64,000 nucleotides of DNA from Symbiodinium kawagutii (taxonomy: Eukaryota > Sar > Dinophyceae > Suessiales > Symbiodiniaceae). Within the stretch, counting starts at the first letter, position 1. Every line of letters starts with the position of its first letter. The DNA lies in contig VSDK01013525.1 of NCBI GenBank assembly GCA_009767595.1, positions 125,986-189,985 of the forward strand, in the 5' to 3' direction. Position numbers and translations under genes: made by a program. The notes under the pieces were generated by a model. The model searched no databases. It was not told where the DNA came from and was given only the letters and a program-made list of their open reading frames with translations. Shown here one piece after another: positions 24,178-36,090 of the stretch.

Positions 24178-24423
24178 GTCACGACCCTTCGCAACTCGAT
24201 CCTCTACTGTTCAAACCCTCGGCAGGTGCCGGAGAAGCCGATGGACCTTTGCCTTTGGCGCCGGATCGGGAGCCGAAGGACGGACCGCTGGAATTGGAGC
24301 CGCATCAACGCCGAATCTCGAGGCATCGATCCATAGATCCAGAATTCTCAATTAACCAATTTAATGCCATGTGACCGCATAATTCAATGCCCTTATAGGT
24401 GAGAATCCTCAAGTTTGAGATGT

Positions 24424-24542
24424 GGCTGTGGGTCAATATTAACCACCCAAGAATAGGGGATAAGTTCACCAACAAAACTATAGGGAAAACAAGGGTGAAT
24501 GATAGGGGGAACCAGGCGGACTAAGGGTTTTGACCCATAGCC
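24424..24542. repeat. Family B inverted-repeat element
   Basis: Termini are GGCTGTGGGTCAATATTAAC and GTTTTGACCCATAGCC. Confidence 0.65.
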
Positions 24543-24593
24543 AGATGTTGCCCCTCAAAGAGCTTGCACTTTACAACACTTTACTGGTTGGTG

Positions 24594-24690
24594 GTTTGAC
24601 TCACATTCATATTTTATTGGCCCTAGTAATTAATCATTAACAAATGGTTGGTTGACAAATATTTTTCATAGGATCGAAACCGCCAACTAG
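24594..24690. repeat. Family C inverted-repeat element
   Basis: Left arm is CTGGTTGGTGGTTTGACTCA and right arm is TCGAAACCGCCAACTAG. It lies only about 50 bp from a family B copy. Confidence 0.6.
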
Positions 24691-25590
24691 TTTAGCATTG
24701 GGGGTCTCCAGATTCGTAGTGTTTTTGGCCGCAATTCAGATCTGAGTGTTTGACTTCAGTTGCCTGGGAGCCTTCATACTGGGTGGTTTTGTGAGGTGGG
24801 GGTGATCTTGCGCAAACAACCACTGCCAGGAGTTGGCAACTTTTGTTTTTTCTAGACCGGCGCTATGGTGTAGCACTAAGTATGTGGGTTTTTGAAGGAG
24901 AGGTTTGATATCACTGAGAACGTCACGGCTGTGACGATTGATCACTCATCATTCTCACATATTGAATTGATGGCCCCCGCCAATGGAACCCTGCACCGTC
25001 CCCCCAAGGGTCCAAGTAAAATGCCTACTGCACTATGAAGCCGGGTGTGTGTGATCATGAGGGGGCATGGCTTGTCATGACAGATTGGATTTCCCGTGGT
25101 TGTTGTCGTTGCTCCGGCTGGTCAATTGGCCATCGTTGTTTAGAAGGGGCAGGACTCAACCTCAGCATTTTGGAAACAGGCTCCTCAGCAGCTTGGGGTC
25201 CTACCTGCGGTATGTTTCGCGCTTGCCCATAACCTCACAAACCCTGATGAGCAGCATACACAATGCTTCATGAAGCCAGGAAGCACAATGTAAAGGGATA
25301 CCATGTTCGTGGCACCTGGAAAGCCGGGAGTAGCACCTCCAACACGATGTGCAATAAAGCTTTGGTTGCTGGTTATGCCCCCACTGTTTGTACTGTTGTT
25401 GTTGCTAAGCTTCTTGAAATAACCCTATAAGTTGGATGTTGCGTGCCTATACGCATGTGGGTCAAGGGCCCCTTTGCTCCTGTTCACATCCCCCAAACAG
25501 ATTAGGTTCCTTTGTTGCGATCTATCCATTTCTTGCGATGCTTGGACTCAGAACCATATATTCATCAGATAACCATCATTGGCCATCGCC

Positions 25591-26613
25591 ATGGACGATG
25601 AGAGAGACGCCTTGGAGGCTATTTACCAGGACGAATTTGAGATCCTGGGGGACGGCACCTGGAGAATTGGTTTGCCAGAGCACGACTGCAAAGTGAAGAT
25701 CAAATTGGATCCCACATATCCAGATGGAGCTGCCCCCATCCCTGCCTTGGAGTTCGACCCATGGCCGGTCCATGGTGATGCTTTGGCTCGGCAGATGGAG
25801 ATGGAACTGCCGAAGCTCTGGCAGCCAGGTGAGACGTGCATCTACCAATGGGTGGAGCATCTTCGTGAAGCCTTGACTTCGGCAGTGGAGGCGCCACCTG
25901 AGGTGACCAGCAAGGAGGTCGAAGCCGAGGTGAAGGTTAGTGCCATACCTTTGTCGCCAGAGACCTCCCTGGGTCCATCGTTGTTGGCCGCTGGTTTCAC
26001 CCAGTGGAGCCCACAGCTCTTCGCGGAGAGCGACCGCGGAGTCACGGTGGAGCTCAGCGAGGTGTTGAGCATCACGGTGGATGGCGTTGACACCGAGGAT
26101 CTGATGGATTGGGCCTCCATGCAACTCACCGCGGATCCCGGCAACTTCGGGGCAAGACTGCTTGAGTGGGTCACTGCACAGCGCTCTCCGGAGCCAGGTT
26201 TTCTGGAAGATGAAGAAGAGGGAACGAAGGGTCCAGACTTTCTTCCAAGTCCGGAAGAACTGGGAGTGCGACGTGACAGGCTCTTGTTGGTGTACACTTG
26301 GGGTAAAGCTTTGCGAAAAGCCGCGCCGGGTGACAGTGAACACAATTTCAATGCTGGCATTCTGAATGGCCGCGGTGGTGGCGCGGATTTGAAGTCCATG
26401 AATGGCCTATGGGACGAGGTGCAGAGCAACGTGGCTTCCTGCGGTCTCTTTCCGCGGTGGATTTCGATGGTCTGTGCGAAGGTGGAACATTCAGACCTGC
26501 GATGCATCTCCATCAACTGCACCAAGGGCCGGCATCGTTCCGTGGCGGCGGCTGAGATTCTCAAGAAGACGTACTACCCCAACGCCACAGTGAAGCATTT
26601 GACCATTTATTGA
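25591..26613 (+). CDS. RWD-domain protein with RapZ C-terminal-like domain
   Basis: This 340-residue protein starts at ATG 25591 (CGCCATGGAC, a good eukaryotic start context) and has no intron. Residues ~1-100 match the RWD fold: an N-terminal DERDALEAIYQDEF helix, then strands and a Tyr-Pro turn; RWD domains mediate protein contacts in GCN2, RWDD and E3-ligase proteins. Residues ~100-210 are variable and acidic. The C-terminus (~225-340) has ISINCTKGRHRSVAAAEIL, matching the CTGGxHRS nucleotide-binding-type signature of the RapZ C-terminal domain, with Lys replacing the first Gly of the GG pair. In bacteria RapZ is an RNase E adaptor that binds an amino-sugar metabolite; the eukaryotic role of this domain is not known to me. 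An RWD plus RapZ-C fusion is unusual. The antisense ORFs here are shadows. The stop follows HLTIY, so the protein seems complete. Confidence 0.8.
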   Translation: MDDERDALEAIYQDEFEILGDGTWRIGLPEHDCKVKIKLDPTYPDGAAPIPALEFDPWPVHGDALARQMEMELPKLWQPGETCIYQWVEHLREALTSAVEAPPEVTSKEVEAEVKVSAIPLSPETSLGPSLLAAGFTQWSPQLFAESDRGVTVELSEVLSITVDGVDTEDLMDWASMQLTADPGNFGARLLEWVTAQRSPEPGFLEDEEEGTKGPDFLPSPEELGVRRDRLLLVYTWGKALRKAAPGDSEHNFNAGILNGRGGGADLKSMNGLWDEVQSNVASCGLFPRWISMVCAKVEHSDLRCISINCTKGRHRSVAAAEILKKTYYPNATVKHLTIY

Positions 26614-27415
26614 GCCCCTGGAAACCAGAAATGTTTCGAGTCAAAAAGAGGACAGGTGTTCCAAACGGGGCTTTTTGGTCAGGTTGCCACAGGCCATGTT
26701 GCCTTTCCATCCAGAGATTTAATGTGTCGTGTTTTGATTGGAGGCTTTGGGTGTTTCCATGTCAATGTGTTCCCTCTGAGGGGTCAACCATGAAGTGTGA
26801 ATCCCAGACGTCACCAGCAGAAATAATCCCGTGGCATGGGTCAAAAGCAGAACCCTCCCGAAAAATATCGAACAGTTGCATTTGTTGCATTGTGAAGATC
26901 CCAACTTGTTACCCTTTGATCCAACATAGCTGCTGACCATGTGTGGCTGAATTTGTAAATTCTCAAACATGTTTGGGCGGTTGCTGGTTTCGAACATGTT
27001 TGGACAAGTTTCATTTTCACCAACAAACTGTTGGTTCATTGACATATATTTTTCATAGGGCTTTATCTTAAAGTTATAACTCATAAAACATTATTTAAAA
27101 CTCATCAAACCACCAACTTGTTGGAGGTTGGCTGTGATTGATTATTTTGGGCAGACTCGGGGCCGGGGTTTGTCGGTCCAACCACTCTGTGCAAAGTCAC
27201 TGAGCGCTAACTGATGGTTTCCCCAGTGAACGCCCCCACCATGTTTGGGTGCTTTTTGGGGTTGCCAAACCGTACGTTGACCGCAAGGAATGGCGATATC
27301 GCCGATCTGCGGCTTTCTCGCTTTTCGACTCAGCAGATGGGAAGGAGCAAAGCATTGGGGCCGAAAAGTCTGCAGTGCAATGTGAGTCTAAGACTGATAT
27401 AATGTGGAAGTATAT

Positions 27416-27515
27416 GGTGGTTTCTTAAAATAGGGGATCCCGAAAATAATTGGTTTATTACTAAAAATTGTTTATAAAGGATGATTCGGGGGTTCCCCTA
27501 TTTTGAGAAACCACC
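27416..27515. repeat. Family A inverted-repeat element (well preserved)
   Basis: Termini are GGTGGTTTCTTAAAATAGGG and CCCCTATTTTGAGAAACCACC. Only one position differs in the outer arms. Confidence 0.7.
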
Positions 27516-28021
27516 GCAAAAGTAGGTACATTAGGTATCATTACCATCATTATAACCCTTCTTAACCACTAGTCGAGGAGCGTATGTGGTACGAGGCATC
27601 CGGCATCATGATGTCATGACTCACCAGCTCACGGCCTCACGGCGCGAAAGTAACATTCATGCGTCGTGATGCTTGGAGTTTTTGCGGCTGACCGTCATCT
27701 GTCGGAATCAGGGTGTAGTCATGGATAGACATGATCAATGATCTGAAGTGATGGTGAATGATAGTCAATAATGGTTGATGAAATCATGTTGAAAATATTG
27801 TTTAATGACGCTTAATAATGGTTAATAACGTTTGATATCGTTGGATGATGGGTCAATAATGGTTAACAATGGTTTTTAATTGTCAATACTGGTAAATAGT
27901 GGTCAATAATGGTCAATCAATGATATTCATAGTGGTAAGAAATGGTTAACAAGAATGGTTATTCACTACTATATGATTGTGAATCAAAATTAGAATGATG
28001 GTGATGGAGCGTTCAAACCAC

Positions 28022-28072
<51 letters not shown>

Positions 28073-28073
28073 T
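28022..28073. repeat. (ATG)n microsatellite
   Basis: About 17 ATG triplets, which is the same motif as the ATC runs read on the other strand. Confidence 0.95.
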
Positions 28074-29018
28074 TTAATAGTGTTTGTGCTGAGGACACTG
28101 TTTTGGTTCTATGCACTCCCAAGTTTCACTTGGAGCCAGCCCAAAAGCCAATAGTGACGGTCAATATTGGTGAATAGTGGTTGATTAAGTTTCATAATGG
28201 TTAATAATTCGAGAAGGTTGAACATGTCTGATAAATGTTTATAAAATGATGCTCACTGATGGTTAATGATGGGTAATAATGGTTACTTAATATGGTCAAT
28301 GATGGTACATTATGGTAAAATGATGGTTGACAATGACATCATCGAACACTCAAAAAAGCTTTTGAAACCCACCAAGCTCATCAAGTTTACCATCTTGATT
28401 TTTCCGTATTGAGCAGGGGACAGCGTGCCACTTCCGCTTAGGTATGTTCATGGTACTGTAAGTGTGGATGCGGAAGTAACTGGGTGGATGTGCGACCTCC
28501 CAATTTGCATAGCAAGTAGTACCACCTCCGACATGATGTTCAATCTAGAGTTGGGTCGCTAGTTATGTTCCCACATTTGATTGACTTTCAGAAAAGTAAT
28601 TAGATGGATTCATCCAACCACTGCTGTCCATTGTTTGTTGGTTGCCATGACAAGGTTACTGAACTAAATATGCTTAGTTCCGTGTAAATACACGTACATG
28701 CCAACATAGACAGCAGCTCATTTGCTGAGTTCGGTGATATTGGTCAACTAATCCAGCAGTTTGAGTTATATATTTACCACTGCTTTCTGGAGCGTACCCA
28801 GTATTGGTTGCTTACTGTACATTCCCTGCCTGTTGATGGCTTTAGGATTTCTGCTGTAGCTGATGGGGTATTGGTCGGTTGAATTTACATACTTTTTTTT
28901 TGTACCAAGCAGTATCCTTGACTTGCTGGTAGTCAGGCAGTATATCCAGTTTCGTCTTCGAAACCAACAAATTTGTAACAACATATTGATGATACTATGA
29001 TCTTTGGAAGTACCCTCT

Positions 29019-29117
29019 GGTAAACTAACATGGCAATGGAACATCACCATATTTTATAGAGATTCCCTAGGAAACCATTGATAATTGGTGGATTTTCCAT
29101 TGCCATGTTAGTTTACC
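29019..29117. repeat. 23-bp perfect inverted repeat with 53-nt spacer
   Basis: GGTAAACTAACATGGCAATG and the next three bases (29019-29041) recur as an exact reverse complement at 29095-29117. Confidence 0.85.
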
Positions 29118-29262
29118 GGAGTGTAAATCATGAAATCAAAAGTTTAAATAATCATGAACCAACTATGAACCATCAACCATCAGACCAAGCATCAAGCATC
29201 AACCTGCAGCATGATTTCCCATCATGAAGCATTCTTATCCAATGAATCCAATGAATAGGTAT

Positions 29263-29375
29263 GGCTATGGGTCAATATTAACCAACCAATGATCTGGGAC
29301 AATAACCAACAACAATAAGGGAAAACAATGATTGATGATAGGGGAACCAGGGGTACGGGGTTTTGACCCACAGCC
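29263..29375. repeat. Family B inverted-repeat element (well preserved)
   Basis: Termini are GGCTATGGGTCAATATTAAC and GTTTTGACCCACAGCC. The interior has AAGGGAAAACAATGATTGAT and GGGGAACCAGGGGTACGG, a good family consensus. Confidence 0.7.
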
Positions 29376-31295
29376 GTATAATTAAGTAAAATCAATGGTT
29401 GACAAGTCTTAATCAAGAATAATCTATCAGATTCAATGCTCTCTCAATTGATATGGTTGGCAATGGCTAGTCAACGATTGCGTAGCAATCTTTAAGCATT
29501 CTGAGCCAGTCATATACAGGTAAACAGCTGCAGTTGCACTGCTGATCTAAAAGAACGATGGACAACTACTATTTTTCGAGCGAAACCCTGGGAAACCAGA
29601 TATATGCGGTGGATTATCCATCATTAGCCAGGTATTACTTCAACATGTGCACCACCACTGAGGCTTGGAGACGACGTGCTCGACATCGTGGCACAAATTC
29701 ACGCAAATCGCCGCGCTTGGAAGCTGAGGCTGTTGGCACATGAACACCACCATCATCAGTGGTTTGTTGAGTTTGATGGCACTATCATAGCTGTTTAACA
29801 ACATGGTACCAACAAACCACTTGTTAATTGATAGTGTTATCAAACTGGTATCATCAAGATGATTGGTTTTGATGGTTTGTTTATCAAGTTCGTCAATTGA
29901 TTGGTACCACCATCAATGTTCAGTGTCAAATGATTGGTACCTTATCATGGCACTGTGGTTACCTAGAATAGGCAGTAACTGAAAGTGATGGAAAGGTCAT
30001 CGTTCATTCTGGTAAGCTACCTTCCCGAGTGCAGCTGTTTTGATGCTTACTATACCCAATGAGAAGCGAACTGAACAGCCTTTGACCAGCACTGCTATAT
30101 AGGTTGTTGTTGATGATATTGTGATGATGTTGCTGTTGTTGCCGGTGTTGTTGATGCTAGATGTTAACGTTGAAGTTGTTGTTCTTCTCAGTGGTGGCCA
30201 TTGGTTGTTCCTTGTCACATTTTTTCGGGCAAGTGCTTGTTTTAAAGAAGGCCCGAATCCAATCAGCAAAGAACGCATGCGCGTTGGAAGGTCAACGGCA
30301 GTTGTTGGTGAATCATAGTGAGGGATGGTTTGGTTGATCATGGTCAATCATGAACGGTTCATTGATGAAGATTTACTTAATAGGGGTTCATCATGGATAC
30401 TGCAAGTGATTTATAATGGTGGTGAGTGAACTATGGTTAACCATGCTTAGTGATGGTGGTTTATGTTTGCTGATGGTGAGTCCATGAGGGTTCACTTACG
30501 CTTATTAGATGCTGGTTGATCGTTTCGGACGATGTTCAATAGATATTCTTGATGACCAATTGTTCATTATTAGGGGGATCATTCATAGTTGAGCACTGCG
30601 ATGATCAAGCAGCAGCCAGTCAGCCAAGTAACCATTGCAGATTACTCTTGCATGATTGCATTAGCTGGCGCGCCCACTCCAACAATTCCCCGGTGATAGA
30701 TTCGCCATTGAGTATACTTATATAAGTCATATCTACCAAATACATCCATTTACCTGCCCGAACTCTACAAATATTCTGGATACTTACCCTAGTTACAACC
30801 CATGGTTGACCCTTTGGGTCTGCTCTGCAAAGACCTCGAAAAGTCTGAGCAGCGGCTGACATTATCATCAGTTTGCTGCATCAAAATGATTGAATCAAGA
30901 GGAAGAAGCTGCAGCAAATTGATGAGATGAGCATCGAGCATCTCCCAACGAACAGGAAGAATCCTATTGATACAACCAATTGAACACATCCTTGTGAAAT
31001 GAAATGATGCACCCATTGAAATGATGAGACGATTCAGCTCGGATGTTGTGCCCACAAAAACTGGTGGCTTGCCAACACTGAAACAACAATGGCATTCCAT
31101 GGTTGAGACAGTTACCGCAGTCCCCCATTTCTCGGAGGAATCCTTCTCTGGTTCAAGGTTTCTTGAGCTTTGGGGATGAACGTCAAAGATGTGATAGATG
31201 GCTGTGGTTGCTTAATCGACTAACAGTTTGGGGATGAACATCCCGACAATTCGACCAGATTGGTCATTGAGTCATGAGCAGCTGGGGTACCAGGT

Positions 31296-31401
31296 GGCTG
31301 TGGGTCAAAACCCCTGGTTCCCCTATCATTAACCATTGTTTTCCCTATGATTTGGTTGGTCATTATAAGCCATTATTCACGGTTAATATTGACTCATAGC
31401 C
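31296..31401. repeat. Family B inverted-repeat element, reverse orientation
   Basis: It reads GGCTGTGGGTCAAAACCCCT, then CCTATCATTAACCATTGTTT, and ends ATTGACTCATAGCC. This is the reverse complement of the copy at 29263. Confidence 0.65.
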
Positions 31402-31512
31402 AGGTGACCCAGAATCATTACACCATAGCTACGAGTCCAGCTGAATTAATGATCTAGGCAGCTTGCTGCGGGCTGCGCCCACGTCGAGACATGGAGTTCC
31501 TTCCTGCTTGCT

Positions 31513-33025
31513 ATGGCGACCACTGCTACGGGGAATGAGAGCTGGTTGAGGGATGAGGTCTTTCTGGCAGAAACTCGGTCACAGCTTTGCTTCCAAAGTT
31601 TGAAGGCTTGGTGGGGCGAGACAACTGACATCGTGATTCTCAACAGCCCTTTACTGAATCGTGCCACTGGCAATGCCTTTCGTTGTATCACCCTCTGCTC
31701 ACTCACGTTCGTGGCTTGCAGCCGTCATGAATACCTGAAGGCCATCAACGAAAATAAGCCCGGCCTTGTTGCCGTTGGCACGATGATGTTGGTCATTGGC
31801 TCCATTGCAAGCTTTGTGGCAGCTGTGTGGAGACAAAGGGAAAGCGTTCGATCGAGCTGGTTCTATTCTTTCGTAGTTGCTGTGAGCCTACAACTCCTCC
31901 TACGAGTTCGTCAGGTGCACACTGCTGAGACACGATTCCTTTCCGTTGCGGCCGTTGTATGTCACTGCAACATACATCCTGTACCCCTGCTTCTGGTGAT
32001 CGGGCCAATGCTCTACAATTTGTGGTATACCACCCTCCGTGATGGGGATTTCCTGGGATCCCTTGCCACAATTGATAGCGTGTGGTGCACCACTTTCTTG
32101 TTGCTGATGTTTAGCGCCTTCACCCGTGACTTCACCATTCGGGTCAAGGCAATCTCCACTGGCATGATTCTACCGCAAGAGGGAGGCCAACCTCATGACA
32201 GTCCTTTGAGCGGACGTTCCTGTCGGAGCATGTGTTGGCTCATGGTGCTCAGTATTTGGCTTGCTTGGGGCGCACTGATGATCGGAAAGGCCAGTTACAA
32301 GATTCAAGCAGGGCCCTACTATGAATATTTGTTTCAGAACCGTTTGCCCATTTGCACTTGGCTTGTGCCATTGGTGCTGTTTGCCTCCATCTTGGCTTTG
32401 TGGCTCAGCGGCAAGCGTGGTGGCCGATGTGCTATGTGGCAAGCAGATTTGACACTCTTCATGTGCAGCTGCACGCCTCCTGGAATGATTTTTGCTGACC
32501 TAATCATTTTGGGCACTGAAAAGCCGAAACCAATACCACTGGAAATTGAATTCTCGTTTCAGTTCTATACTAGGGTGCAGTCAATGCTGTTCGTTGCAGG
32601 CCAGCTATTAGTGCAAGCTGGCTGCCATCCCATAGTTTGCATCGGCCCTTCTGTCATTTTGGGCCTCCAGGCTCTTGCTGCATATGTATGGGCAGCAGAT
32701 ATAGTAGTGTATACTCCGTTCAGCCACGAGGAGATTGCAGGCACATTTGCCTTGAGTTTTTTCATTTGGATCAGTCATACCGTTGACTATGTCACTCGCT
32801 ACCGTGCAATCAGAGAGGGACTGGAACGAGCGCGGGAGAATGCAGCTTCAAACCAGTCGCTCTTAGACAGCTGTATCAATTCCCACAAGCCGTGGGTGGA
32901 GCTCCAACGGTTGCCGCTGGACAGGGCTGCCGCACCTACAACCACCTTCCACCCGGCATCAGTGGCTGTGGCAGTGGTGCGGCATGCAGAACGTGCAGAT
33001 GGGGCGCATGCATACGATGACTGGG
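31513..33025 (+). CDS. Multipass membrane protein / histidine phosphatase, exon 1
   Basis: The ATG at 31513 opens a frame of about 504 codons. Residues ~55-430 hold roughly nine or ten hydrophobic segments (for example around 84-104, 143-170, 182-202, 243-262, 284-302, 355-395 and 408-425), so this is a polytopic membrane protein. After a short linker, VVRHAERAD (Arg490, His491) is the RHG-type catalytic motif of the histidine phosphatase (phosphoglycerate mutase-like) superfamily, whose histidine takes up the phosphate. I place the exon end at 33025, before GCTGCT, a GC donor. The split Val codon then rejoins at 34483. The frame stays open to a stop at 33163-33165, but that tail does not resemble the family. 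Such phosphatases range from acid phosphatases to Sts-1-like protein phosphatases; the substrate is unknown. Fusion to a polytopic membrane region is notable. Confidence 0.75.
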
Positions 33026-34482
33026 GCTGCTCCGAGGATGGGATTCCGTGCTTCACTTTTTCAACCACAAATCCACAAGCACTGGACCTTTTGCCAGCAA
33101 ATGGCAGCCAGGTTGCTGTAACAGGCACTTTCATGACTTATTTGATCTCCACATTTGAGAGGTGATGGGCAGTTTCTCTCACCAGTTGATTGTTGATGCA
33201 CAAATCAGCGCTGGAGCAACTCAAGTAGTGAAGGGTATGATCAAATGGAGTAAATAGACGGTGGTTGAATACAGGTGATTAATGGGGCTAAAATGTGCTA
33301 AATGATGGTGAACAAATTGGGTTTGACCACGCATGGAGGATCGTGGTTACCTACCCCAGTCATCCCAAGTGCAAAAAAAATGTCTTGGATGAACATGTTC
33401 GTGGAAGAGAGGTGACAAGTCTGCCTCCCATGGTTGGCAACTTGAGTGATGCAAAAGATTCCATGAGAGATTCCATGATTGGCCCAGCATGAAGTCTACC
33501 TGGAACTTCAAGACGTTTCATGTGACTTGGTTTGTTATGTTCCGTGGTTCAGTGCATCCACGAGCGTCGATTAGATTGTCAAGCCAAGCACTAGCCGGTT
33601 GGCCCCCAAAAACCGAAATCTGGATGATTAAAGTACAATTTGGGAAGCAAAAAAGCTATAGGCTAAAACTCATCAAACTTCAGCATTTGAAACCTCAGCT
33701 GTGTTCAAACTACGTGACTATACGTCACTCCCTTTCCCGCAAGTTCACTTGCAGCAGGAACATTGAGAAAGCTAAGAAGATTCAGAGAGTTATTCTTGGA
33801 TAAGGTGCACCATGTTGCAGCCAGCACAAAATCACTGACCAGGTTCACCAACACTGAATCAAATCTTTGTCCTGGAGTGCTTGGCTGTCCTTTTTCCTGG
33901 ATCTCACGTTCTGTGGCACGCGGTTCATGACTGAGTCGATGTTTTCCAAGAAATCAATGGTATCAATGTATGCAAATACTTCTCAAAGGTGCGTCCAGGA
34001 TAGCATTGCGCATTGTTGGCATACACGGCTGGATTGTAAAAACATGTAAAAACGGTAATTTTCAACCCCCAACCTGTCCCCAGTATTCTTGCTCCTGGTA
34101 CTTTTGCTTAAGGCTAGTGATATTTCTGCCGCTGCTGCGGCTTCCTTTCCGTTGCTTCTGTTGCTTTTAGCTGTTGTGATAGTTAGCCTTCTCTGCGCCC
34201 CTTGCTTTTTCATGTTGCGTTTATAAGTTCTCCCTTTGTCGCGGTTGTGTTCCTTCCCAGTCCTTTCCAGAAACACATGCCTCCTAATACCAGCAACAAA
34301 GCCTGGTTGTGTTTCATGTTTGTTTCGTAGTTCAAGTTCTCGACATGCGTTTGCATTGGCCTTTATTTACAAACATATTTCTATGTGACAAAAAGCTTTG
34401 GCCATAGTTGAAAATATCCAAGTGGTCCAAGTGCCAATGCAACAGCTAGGTGCTAACGATGGTTGACCGTGACTTCGCAAAG
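33026..34482 (+). other. Intron 1 of the phosphatase gene (GC-AG)
   Basis: The donor is GCTGCT and the acceptor CGCAAAG. No repeat of families A-C was recognised inside, and nothing in it looks coding. Confidence 0.6.
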
Positions 34483-34692
34483 TGATTCACCCGCAGGATG
34501 CCGCAGAGTTTCCTTTCGACCCGCCCATCACGGCAGAGGGTGTCCAACAAGCCAAGCAATTAGCTGATGATCTGAAAACACAGTTGGTCTCTTTGGACGT
34601 GATCATCTCCTCACCATACCTTCGTTGCTTGCAAACGGCAGAGATCCTCGCGGAGGAGTTCGGTGTCCTGGTCTTGTTGGATGCTGAATTGG
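34483..34692 (+). CDS. Histidine phosphatase, exon 2
   Basis: With the incoming base from exon 1 the exon reads VIHPQDAAEFPFDPPITAEG, then a helix, DVIISSPYLRCLQTAEIL, and LLDAELG. DPPITAEG and ISSPYLRCLQTA are the conserved second and third blocks of the histidine phosphatase fold; the Arg after SSPY contributes to the phosphate pocket. The exon ends in phase 1 before GCCACT, a GC donor. The spacing from RHAERAD to FPFDPP matches the family, which supports the chosen junction. Confidence 0.75.
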
Positions 34693-35933
34693 GCCACTCG
34701 GATGAGAGGAGTCCCCAACTGAGCATTGGTGGATCGCGATCAACCAACAGTGGTTTAATAGTGATTAGTGATTAGTAGTTCATTAATAGTGATCAACTTT
34801 TAAACAATTATTGGTCAGTAGTTAATCGTTCCTAGTGATTATTAACCATTAATTCATTCGTTTGATTGGTCAGTAGCAAGTCAATGGTGTGATAACAGTT
34901 TGCTACCTTGTAACTGATGCAACTCATAAACCGGTAATCCTTTTCACCCCACTACTGTGATGTGGGGGATGCATTGATATCAGTATTAAAATGTACAGTA
35001 AGTATTTTACATGGAATTATGTGTACGTACGCCTGCATGTATAAATCAATAAAGCCTGAGGTTGGCCAAGCGCTACGTAAAGAGATGCGTGTGTTCCCTC
35101 TCAAGAAGTGTGATGGTCGAGTGTCAAAGCTTGCAGTGGCGAGGGTGCTGAATGAAAGGACCGATCTGTCTATTGAAGCGGTTGGTGCTGTTTCCAAAGT
35201 ATTACACCCCAGTGATCTAACAATAGCAATGCAAAGTCACTATATTCTATAGAGAAACGATGTGGGGTGTTTTCACCTCTGTCCACTATCAGATCACAGC
35301 AATTCACAATTCATTAAGCAACCATGAGCCATCATGAGCCATCATTCACAACCACTAATCATCATCAGGCAAACGACCAAACAGGCTTTCAGAGAATCAT
35401 CATTGGCAACCGTTTGCTGTCATCAATCCACCACTAGACATCATCAATCATTATTTCAAACAAGAACAATCAAGAACACGTATCACAGTCATCATTGCAC
35501 GAAAGATCTGAACCAACCTGCAACAACCAAAGCAAAACACTTCTTAAGCCATTGTTATTCAACAGCTTTTGGCCAACCTGTATCCAATCTACAAGTATTG
35601 ACCACCATAAACCATTCAACAACTATCCAAGTCTTAACACACCATTAACGATCATTGACCAACCACAGTGTACTTCCGAAAATCCCAAAACATCATTAGT
35701 ATACCATGTTAAAAAGCGAATCATTAACATTAACCAGCCATTTAGACACTAATATCATGAACCAGCCATTGGTTCTCAACCAACTCATGACCTGGTCAGT
35801 TAGATCAACCATTGACCAACCAGCCATTGAGAGGTTGAAATTTCATGGCCTCGTTGAAATTACTCAACCATAGAATGACTATTTCAACCAGCCATGGAGA
35901 TCCACCATTGACCAAGCATCACCTGCCTTTCAG
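34693..35933 (+). other. Intron 2 of the phosphatase gene (GC-AG)
   Basis: It runs from GCCACT to CTTTCAG. A frame at about 35060-35215 looks superficially coding but cannot join exons 2 and 3 in phase. The right half is made of ATCATCAACCA-like low-complexity sequence. Confidence 0.6.
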
Positions 35934-36090
35934 GTGAAGTCCTGGGCCCGGCGGCCTTTGAGTCTCGGCCCACTGGGAAAAGGCCCTGGCTGAACCTGGT
36001 GAGTCGCTGTCGCTGTCAGCGCATCAAGGCTGGCAGGACCTTGGGCAAAGAACCCCAGTGGCCGGAGACCTTGAAAGATGCACGCATCAG
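35934..36090 (+). CDS. Histidine phosphatase, exon 3
   Basis: After TTTCAG the codon split with exon 2 becomes Gly, and the frame reads EVLGPAAFESRPTGK, then QWPETLKDARI. The 157-nt exon ends at CATCAG before a GC donor (GCGGGG), and the split Arg codon resumes at 36680 as RYAKRFLDYLK. The region corresponds to the variable cap between the third and fourth conserved blocks. The ELG-to-EV and ARI-to-RYAKRF joins are the best evidence for the gene model. Confidence 0.75.

Larger units (their letters stand above)
16246..25590. other. Long repeat-rich stretch with exon-like islands and an assembly gap
   Basis: No complete gene is visible. Islands with coding character lie at 17150-17234 (reads MPPPPAAKRQNAPATR, ends at a GTAAGG donor), 19255-19319 (TQTVIVWDDGAPVGER, GTATGG donor), 19795-19980 (three overlapping open frames), 21845-21960 (LQRILDMILCEIMVDP, helical), and 24180-24345 beside the gap (DGPLPLAPDREPKDGPLEL). 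They are on the plus strand and may be exons of one or more genes with very long introns. No family was recognised. Confidence 0.45.
26614..31512. other. Intergenic stretch, repeats
   Basis: No supportable gene. A coding-like island at about 29660-29740 reads LGDDVLDIVAQIHANRRAWK and could be a lone exon. Family A (27416) and family B (29263, 31296) copies, an ATG microsatellite (28022) and a 23-bp inverted repeat (29019-29117) are listed separately. The stretch 27720-28330 is low-complexity DNA made of GGTTAATAATGG and GGTCAATAATGG variants. A decayed family C sequence probably occupies about 27015-27120. Confidence 0.5.

Noticed and set aside
23819-24374. ORFs of poly-His, poly-Met, poly-Asp or poly-Ser
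   Set aside because: They are translations of the N run and the ATC microsatellite.
25576-26343. 255-residue minus-strand ORF, plus 240-residue ORF at 25842-26564
   Set aside because: They are antisense shadows of the RWD/RapZ-C gene, which has recognisable motifs on the plus strand.
33026-33165. Open tail of phosphatase exon 1 up to its stop
   Set aside because: It does not match the family, and splicing at 33025 restores the conserved spacing to the next block.
35060-35215. Open frame first considered as phosphatase exon 3 (contains EVGQALRKE)
   Set aside because: It cannot join exons 2 and 4 in phase, whereas 35934-36090 joins both perfectly and fits the family.
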